Source: Yamagishiella unicocca (Eukaryota > Chlorophyta > Chlorophyceae > Chlamydomonadales > Volvocaceae). Taken from it: a stretch of 64,000 nt of DNA. The stretch spans positions 248,001 through 312,000 of the forward strand of contig BDSL01000040.1 in assembly GCA_003116995.1 (NCBI GenBank). The letters run 5' to 3'. The notes beneath the pieces are model-generated. The model worked only from the letters and a program-made list of their open reading frames with translations, ran no database searches and was not told the DNA's origin. A program made the position numbers and the translations under genes. This document shows, piece by piece, positions 57,767 through 64,000 of this stretch. The first letter of the stretch is position 1, and every line of letters starts with the position of its first letter.

Positions 57767-59243
57767 GGCGGGGTTCACATTTGTAAGGGGAAATTCGGGT
57801 ACGGCACTTTTGTGAGAGGGAAAATTATTTTTCATCTCATAGAATTGACAAAAACGGCAATTTTCTCCTACAATTTTCTCCGGGAATTTTCAATGACAGG
57901 TGTCATTGAAAAATAGGAATAGAGCTGAGAGTGAAAATAAAATTCACTTGAGATTGTAAATTGTATTCCCTATAGCCGACCAGGCTCCAAATACATTAGT
58001 CCATACAAGCCATCTTACCCGCCGCAAACCTTCCCAATCATCTCAATCATGATGTCCTGTATTCCCTAGACGTGACCGGGCGTGATTGCGTAATCTATAG
58101 AGGATGAGCGGCGTCGAAGAGGCCGAGTACAGCGAAGAGGACTACGGGCCGGACCCTGTCTATCAGACCGAACATGACGACAATGAAGACGACTCCCTTG
58201 TCCAACGTAGCGCGTTGGATATCAGGGACGCAATAGAAACCCAGGTGGATGCCATCCGCAACGGCATGCTGCCCAACAACCTGAAGAGGGCACGCCGCCA
58301 GAGGTCATATGCATCTGACAGCGGGGAGGCTTATGGCGGCATGAATGAGGAGGCGCGGGAGGGCGAGGGAGGTCAGCCTGAAGGAGGCGGGAGTGACGGG
58401 CGAACTTACGGCGGCGCCACTGCATATTACGACGATGACGCCCGCAGTGACGATGACGACGGCGCTTCAGGCGCTGCCTCATACGCTTCCGACGCCAGCA
58501 AAGGCAGCAGGGGCCGTGGTCGGCCGACTCTAAACTTGACGCATGAAGAGCGCAAGGAAGCCCAGCGTCTGTACCAGCGACAATGGCGCGAGAGGAAGAA
58601 GAAGAAGGAGGAGGCCTCTGCGACAGACGTCCCAAGTAACAGGGGCCGCGGCCGCGGCAGAGGCAGGGGCCGCGGCTCCGCGGGGAGGGCAGCCCCATCA
58701 GTGCCTGTACCCCAAGCTACGGCAGCCGCGGCGACCCCAACCGCGGCCCAGGGAGCAGGGGTCGCGGTTGGGGTTACCGCGGCTGCCGTACCGCGGCTAC
58801 CACCTAAGGCTCCCGGCGTACGTCCCCAGTTCAACACATACAGGCTCCCTGGAATTAGGCGGATTCCGGTGCAGCCGTCACTGCCGCAGGCACAGCAGCA
58901 GCAGCCGTCAGGAGTGCTCCCACAGCAGCAGCTTACCCAGCCAACGCCGCCGGAGGTAGCTGACGCACCGGCGGTCGCCTTCGCAGCATATCAGTCGCAG
59001 GGGCTGCAGGAATCCTTGCAGCTTCTATACAGTCTTGTGCAAGCCTGGTATCAAAGAAACCGTAGAACAACCAAGCTATTACTGCCGTCATATTTTCTCT
59101 CTCCAAGAAGAATATGTATCTCATATGTGAACGCGTTTCCGAATTAAAATTTCATCAAAAAGGTAATGTGAACGCGTTTGGAATTTTCTTCTCATTCAAT
59201 TTTTCATCTCAAATAATTTCCCCTTACAAATGTGAACCCCGCC
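57767..59243. mobile_element. 1.48-kb DNA transposon with 29-bp perfect terminal inverted repeats
   Basis: The left end begins ggcggggttcacatttgtaa and the right end is its exact reverse complement; the match extends 29 bp. The element is flanked by TA on both sides (tta on the left, taa on the right), so the target duplication is TA (Tc1/mariner-like) or an altered TWA (PIF/Harbinger-like). Sub-terminal AT-rich motifs recur (tttttcatctca at both ends; gtgaacgcgttt twice at the right). The element is almost filled by one ORF (58104-59147) and shows no recognisable transposase. Confidence 0.85.
58104..59147 (+). CDS. Single ORF of the TIR element, DNA-binding-like protein
   Basis: An uninterrupted 347-codon frame in the 57767-59243 element. 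Residues 1-50 are acidic. A Gly/Asp/Ser-rich stretch follows (to about 135). Then comes an AT-hook-like GRGRP with LTHEERKEAQRLYQRQWRER then KKKKEEA, a basic segment like a bZIP or Myb-type DNA-contact region. Next are Arg-Gly repeats (GRGRGRGRGRG), an Ala/Pro/Gln-rich region and a C-terminal LQESLQLLYSLVQAWYQRNR. No DDE/DDD catalytic pattern is evident. PIF/Harbinger elements carry a separate Myb-like protein beside the transposase; this may be an equivalent, making the element non-autonomous, or a new protein type. Confidence 0.6.
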   Translation: MSGVEEAEYSEEDYGPDPVYQTEHDDNEDDSLVQRSALDIRDAIETQVDAIRNGMLPNNLKRARRQRSYASDSGEAYGGMNEEAREGEGGQPEGGGSDGRTYGGATAYYDDDARSDDDDGASGAASYASDASKGSRGRGRPTLNLTHEERKEAQRLYQRQWRERKKKKEEASATDVPSNRGRGRGRGRGRGSAGRAAPSVPVPQATAAAATPTAAQGAGVAVGVTAAAVPRLPPKAPGVRPQFNTYRLPGIRRIPVQPSLPQAQQQQPSGVLPQQQLTQPTPPEVADAPAVAFAAYQSQGLQESLQLLYSLVQAWYQRNRRTTKLLLPSYFLSPRRICISYVNAFPN

Positions 59244-59264
59244 TAAACTTAAACACCACACTAT

Positions 59265-59727
59265 ATGCCTCAAACAACGCGTAATTGTTGCGTCAAGGAC
59301 TGCAAGCACCCAGAAAGTAGGCTCAACTGGTGCATTGGTCCTTCACTACTCCGGAACCTTTGGAACCTCCACGAAACTAGAGCTTATTTAACTGAAAACT
59401 AGAGCTTATTTAACTGACGAGGATCTCGAGGATCTGAAAGAGCGCGTGCGCTCTCAGCGCGGCCAGGGCTGCTTGACAGGTCCTGATACATGTTTCCGCC
59501 AGCAATGTTTTGGACGGCATGACCTACTTGAGTTGAATAACAGTTGGTACCTTGGTGAAACCAACAAGGACGAGAAGAGTTATATGATCAGGGACATCCG
59601 CCACTTCGCGTGCGACAACTGCCTCACTGACGTCCTAGGTAGCAAGGATGTCAAGTATACGGATGCGTCAGGTAAATTCCTGAAGCCATCAGGCTCTTAC
59701 TTTTCAATTTTGAATTTGAGACAATAG
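59265..59727 (+). pseudogene. Cys-rich transposon-like gene fragment, broken by a 22-nt tandem duplication
   Basis: An ATG at 59265 opens a frame with RNCCVKDCKHPESRLNWCIG. After 45 codons it stops at 59400-59402, inside the second copy of a 22-nt tandem duplication (core actagagcttatttaactg at about 59376 and 59398). The +1 frame beyond continues DEDLEDLKERV, GCLTGPDTCFRQQCFGRHD and HFACDNCLTD to a stop at 59725-59727. Cys spacing suggests a zinc-binding N-terminal module of a larger protein, whose 3' part is not seen. It starts only 21 bp after the right end of the TIR element. Confidence 0.5.
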
Positions 59728-59929
59728 GTTAACGGCGGACTGCTATGCGCATCTTCAGCCCTCGAGGGCGTGTCTGCAGCTGTCGAGGACGTGCCTGCTA
59801 GGGTCGAAGGATTGAGGCGTGATGGACAATAGGTTAAAGGCGGACTGCTATGCGCATCTTCAGCCCTCGAGGGCGTGTCTGCAGCTGTCGAGGACGTGTC
59901 TTCTAGGGTCGAAGGATTGAGGCGTAGAC
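59720..59929 (+). repeat. 105-bp direct tandem duplication
   Basis: Two copies (59720-59824 and 59825-59929) differ at only a few positions. Each contains three 21-bp units encoding ALEGVSA, AVEDV(P/S)(A/S), RVEGLRR. Confidence 0.9.
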
Positions 59930-61654
59930 ACTGTTACATTCACCAGGGATTGCAGAGTACACGGTATTGTCTGTTAAGTATGGGCTTCAACCCATCCATC
60001 ATTGTTGGGAAGGAACCACACGTGAGTTACATGCCAAATGTCTTAGCCAATGGGCTCGAACATGCCAGAAATCTCTTCTGCATCGCTACCTGAGCTGCAG
60101 CCCTCCGATCCCTCGTCAGTAGCGTCGCTAGCCTCCCCATCCTTGGCCTCCGCATCAGTCGTGTGCACGATGCTTGTGTGCAGCATGGGCATGACTTGGG
60201 TCTCAGCGTTGGCAAGGAGCCGCTCCAGGCGCGCACCTTCACTATCAGCTACCGTTACCTTCACCTTATAATCGCCAGGGCATGTTCTGCCGTGCCCTGA
60301 ACAAAGGCCTCCTGTCGCCTGTACAAGAGGCCCCCTCCGAATGCCTCGTGTACGGCTTCTTCCATTCTGCTCCCATCCCCATCACCCGACAGCACTGCCA
60401 TTGACTTCCGCAGGGCTTCAGCCCTGGACCGCATGTTGCGGCTCTTGTCCTCGTAAAACACAATCATATCTTGCCACTCTCGCAGTACCAGATTGCCCTC
60501 CTCCTCACACCGCCGCCATAACTGCTCAAGTGATCCTGGGAAGATATATCCCAAGTAAAGGAGGCATCCTTGTCCCAGGGCAAGCTTATGCGACTGCGAG
60601 GTACCTGCTCTGCAGGCTTCTGCTGCATAAGCTCAAGGACGCTATCGACATCTCGTACGTCATACGTCACCCATGCTAAGTCTCCCTTTTCCTGGAGCCG
60701 GTGACGCAACCCCGTCAGGACGTCAACGAGGCTCTTTCGTGCAGCGGATACTGCCTGCATAAGCCTCGTCTTTTCCTTCTTTGTAAGGGCAAGCGACTCC
60801 CGCTCACGGGCCAGCCTATCCTCGTAACCCGCAATGGGTGCTGCTAATGCCGTCCCAACAACTTCTGCCTTCGCCACTTCATGCGCCTTCCGTTCATAAA
60901 CCGCATCCTGGTAGGCCTTGCTATTATATGCCCACCTGGTTACCCCGTGTTCGACTTCCATCTGCGCAAGACGGGCCTCAACGTCCCTCAGCTCCTTCGG
61001 CGCCTGCCGCAGCCTTGTGTTCTCGTAAGTTGTCTCCGGCCTCTCGACCAGTGGCTTCAGGAAATTGTACTGCTCCAGGGCCCCCAGGTACGCACGTATC
61101 CATGGTGGCCGGCCCTGCCAGAATTGGTCGGGAAGAACAGGTGGTTGGTAAAGTTCTACCCAACTAACGCTAGAGCAACAATGGCTAGAGCAATAATGGC
61201 TAGAGCAATAATGGCTTGACGCGTTTGCAAACTTCACAGCCACACCGCCACCACACGAAGAACCACGTAGGCAAACAGGGAAGCTCACCAAGCCTTGTTA
61301 CTAAACTCACCTTGATGCTAGGCCGGGAGGCATGTGCCCCCGCCGCCCCTTCCGAGGCTGCCTTGGCCGCAGCAGCAAGCAGGGTGTCCCGAGGATTTGA
61401 GGTGTTTTCCTGCGGGAGCTGAAGCCCCTCAGTCTTCACCCTGCATTAATGGAACATGGTAGGTACTAGAATACGGAGCATGGTAGTGCCGCACGTTCCC
61501 CTGTAAAATCACTCACCATTCCCCAATTTCTGCCATGAGCTCCCTAGCACGGCTCACACCCTTGACCAGTTGCTTGGCGAGGCCGTTCGTATATCTACAG
61601 GAAAGCACGCAAGAGGGCCCGTGAGAATTTGTGCCCTTTGTGGAGATGTGTCTT

Positions 61655-61818
61655 CAGCGCTAGTGGACGCGTCTTCAGCCGTAGTGGACGCGCCTTCGAC
61701 CCTAGTGGACGCGCCTTCAACCCTTGTGGACGTGTCTTCAGCCCTAGAAGACCTGTCTTCAGCCCTAGAAGACGTGTCTTCAGCACTAGTGGACGATACT
61801 AGTGGACGCGCCTCTTGA
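61655..61818. repeat. 21-bp heptad-coding minisatellite
   Basis: About eight units of gtcttcagccctagtggacg plus c, with variants. Open on both strands: plus gives (V/L)(D/E)xxSxA-type heptads, minus gives EDTSSRA-type heptads. Confidence 0.9.
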
Positions 61819-61879
61819 AAATTGTGGACACCCCTACTTACCACAGGGTCCTTTCAGGGGCAGCAGGACCACCAGCCAC

Positions 61880-62005
61880 CGGCAGCTGTGGGGCGCTGTG
61901 GGCATGGCTGTACCCCCGGGGCGCTGCTGCCTGGTTGAGCCGCCGGTGACGGTGGGGCGCTGCTGCCTGGGCACGGCTGTACCCCCGGGGCGCTGCTGCC
62001 TGGGG
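61880..62005. repeat. Interrupted repeat of ggggcgctgctgcctgg units
   Basis: Three copies of a block with tacccccggggcgctgctgc or the related gtggggcgctgctgcctgg lie in an apparent intron of the decayed gene. Confidence 0.75.
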
Positions 62006-62641
62006 TTGTAGTATAGGTATCGTACGGGTTGGCCCATAGCGACCCGCTTTCCTCACAGCACCTATCACATCCTGGGCAGGACTTAGGGAGACACTCTTTT
62101 GTAAGTGGCTAAAGTATTCCTTTTGGTATTTGCGAACCGGACGTGCGTCGAAACTTCCTTCAGCTTGCTCATCGGCATGACGGCGTTTAGAGACTACGAT
62201 TTTGGTGGAGTGACGTCGACGTAGATCCTACATATAACTCATTTAATTATCATTTATTGGACATGTTTTCGGCGTCACATATGTAACAGGTTTCGCTCCG
62301 AAGTGTTGGTAAAATTGGATCAGGTAGGATGCCTTTTCGTGACAAAAAGGATATGAGTATACCTGTAGAAAACAAAAGTGAAAAAATGGTGGTAAAGGGC
62401 ACAGATCGGTGGTACAACGTCCACGACATTAGAAGACGCGGCGTCCTCGACTGTTGAAGAATTGCGTCTTCGCGAGTTGAACACGCAGAGTGTCACGATG
62501 AGCTGTATCAAGCGCTTCGGCTGCCTCAATAATCCAGTCATCATCCTTCCCCAGTCCATTCAGCCTTGAGTAGAGGTTATCAAGATTGTCGTCCATACGT
62601 GTAGCGTGCAGCCTGCGCGGAAGCACGGAAGCCACCACCAC

Positions 62642-64000
62642 TGGAAATTGCCCCGGCCACGTGGCAGCTGTTTATGACAGGACCATGATGATTACACCCC
62701 TTTACACTATACCTGCTCTAGCCTGGACCTTGCAGGCTTGGAAACAAAAATGCTTCGGAACCAGTCAGCAGGAATATGATCAAGGATTTAGGCAATATTA
62801 CTAAGCAGATTGCGAGAGTTACAGGGGAGCCAGAACATCTGCGCGCGCGAGCGCGAGCGCGGAAGCGCAATCAGGAGGTTTGTGTCACGGTCGCGGTGGG
62901 GCACCGCGTTTAGTGACGTACAGGGGGCGGGAATTGGAATCCAAGCCCAGGCCGCATCTTCTTCACACAGATTTCAAGCCACATCGAGCTTGCTATAAGG
63001 AGAAGTCAGTGGGAAAGACGGACCTGCATTTCACGCTGATTGCCGCGCCGCTTGCAGAAGTTCACAAAACGGCGTATATTAATATGGATTGGTTATGAAA
63101 TGACGGACAGTATCACAGTCCAAGGGCCGGACAATGAAAAAGGAGCCCAGGTGCCAATTTTGCTGGCAACGCGAGTCGCGTTTAAAGCAATGCACGACCT
63201 GTGGATCTCGATAGGCAGCATTATATTTATTTCGTACGATCCCACTACTGCTAACGTTGTAGGCCGTGAAAGATTTGCAATGTTCCAGCACAGTTTCAGG
63301 CTTTCAGCACAGCCCGTAGCACACTACCACACGCCCGCGGGTACCCATGCACGTCGCGGACATTACATTCGCAACTTAGATCAGATTTACAGAGCAGTTG
63401 CTTGGCAAACAATGCCAGTTCCGCAGGTGTAGCATTGCATCAAACGCTCTGCGCTAACGGAGGTAATTCAGTACTTATCCCAACCTCAAAAGCGCGCAGC
63501 AAGAGTCGATACGCTGCCAAGTCCGCGCGTCCCTCCGCCAGGCGGAGTGCAAGCCAGGCCCTGAGGGGCGCCGCAGCCCCAACCATGAAAGACAACGGCG
63601 GCCGTTCGACATGCAACTTTGTACAGGGCGCGTACCTGCATAGCCAGGGCTCGGCTCCAGCCGCGGGAGCCGTCGACTGACGCATGAAAGGCTTTATTAA
63701 CCGTCATACACGGGACGTGGCTCCGTCAACCGTCATACACTCGACGTGGACCTGTTGATCATTATACACTCGACGAGGCTCCATTAACCGTTGTACGCGG
63801 GACGTGGCTCCGTCAACCGGTATTCATGCCGCTTACACTGGGTGGATGCCACCAGGGCAGGCCAAGGCGCTCACCCACCCACCCACCCACCCACCAGCGC
63901 ACCGGCTTTCCTCCGCTCCGCTCCCCTGGGCCGGGGAGCATCCTCGGTTCCCCCTCGAAAGTCCCACCCCTACCAAACGGTCCACTGCCCCCATGAGGCA
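62642..64000. other. Unassigned right end of window
   Basis: Open frames at 63040-63432 and 63402-63680 (+) show no family motif. The region includes an Ala/Arg/Ser-rich stretch near 63500-63680 and ends with a 31-bp repeat array and C-rich simple sequence. A gene may begin or end beyond the window. Confidence 0.35.
63698..63826. repeat. About 31-bp degenerate tandem repeat
   Basis: Four units with the core ccgtcatacac, tcgacgtggctccgtcaac, with substitutions (gggacgtgg, tcgacgagg). Period near 31 bp. Confidence 0.85.

Larger units (their letters stand above)
60043..62641 (-). pseudogene. Decayed multi-exon gene, possibly KDZ-type transposase C-terminal region
   Basis: Coding-quality segments on the minus strand, in order: 62641 onward (MDDNLDNLYSRLNGLGKDDD, WIIEAAEALDTAHRDTL), about 61890-61843 (VAGGPAAPERTL), 61594-61517 (YTNGLAKQLVKGVSRARELM), about 61420-61310 (DTLLAAAAKAASEGAAG), 61160-60560 (WIRAYLGALEQYNFLKPLVE, RQAPKELRDVEARLAQME, ESLALTKKEKTRLMQAVSAA, EKGDLAWVTYDVRDVDSVL), 60554-60261 (YIFPGSLEQLWRRCEEEG, LREWQDMIVFYEDKSR, GTAEHALAIIR) and about 60240-60043 (RLERLLANAETQVMPML). 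The frame changes between the 60.56 kb and 60.55 kb segments without a splice site, and again near 60255, so the copy looks disabled. The intron near 61.7 kb is a 21-bp repeat array. I associate it with Kyakuja-Dileera-Zisupton transposases common in green algae, from memory of their C-terminal coiled region only. Confidence 0.45.

Overview
The window looks like nuclear DNA of a volvocine green alga (Chlamydomonas/Volvox lineage). The evidence is a pherophorin with a pure Ser-Pro rod, an octatricopeptide/RAP organelle RNA-binding protein, a flagellar CFAP91 homologue, very GC-rich multi-exon genes with GT-AG introns, and introns packed with minisatellites and short dispersed repeats. I cannot name the species.

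Layout. 1-2.87 kb: nothing recognised. 2.87-4.78 kb (-): AP-4 sigma adaptin. 5.35-10.97 kb (+): PI31/PSMF1 proteasome regulator, 9 exons. 12.76-18.52 kb (+): SLC35C2-like triose-phosphate-transporter family membrane protein, 8 exons. 20.25-25.97 kb (-): OPR/RAP protein with a putative transit peptide, 6 exons. 28.32-31.47 kb (+): pherophorin, 3 exons, followed by an inverted scrap of pherophorin sequence. 32.90-39.78 kb (+): CFAP91/FAP91-like IQ-motif protein, 7 exons. 42.12-48.42 kb (-): TPR-type helical-repeat protein. 48.71-51.75 kb (+): a protein with two tandem SpoVS-like domains and a transit-peptide-like N-terminus, 6 exons. 52-64 kb: gene-poor and partly AT-richer, with an inverted repeat, a complete 1.48-kb terminal-inverted-repeat element carrying one 347-codon ORF, broken transposon-like genes, and a dispersed 21-bp repeat that stays open on both strands.

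Exon models were built by hand. I joined conserved protein blocks across GT-AG sites (one GC-AG) and checked that phases match. They are consistent across every junction of PI31, SLC35C2, OPR/RAP, pherophorin, CFAP91 and the SpoVS gene. The AP-4 sigma C-terminus and the 5' third of the TPR gene are unresolved.

The genes do not form one pathway: they cover vesicle coats, proteasome control, Golgi/plastid-type transport, organelle RNA, cell wall or matrix, and flagella. Two divergent pairs share short intergenic spaces (567 bp for AP-4 sigma/PI31, 297 bp for TPR/SpoVS), which suggests bidirectional promoters. The most unusual observations are the tandem SpoVS protein, the small TIR element with its own DNA-binding-like ORF, the heptad-coding dispersed repeat, minisatellites that contain copies of splice sites, and the inverted pherophorin fragment that could fold back on the gene's own coding sequence.
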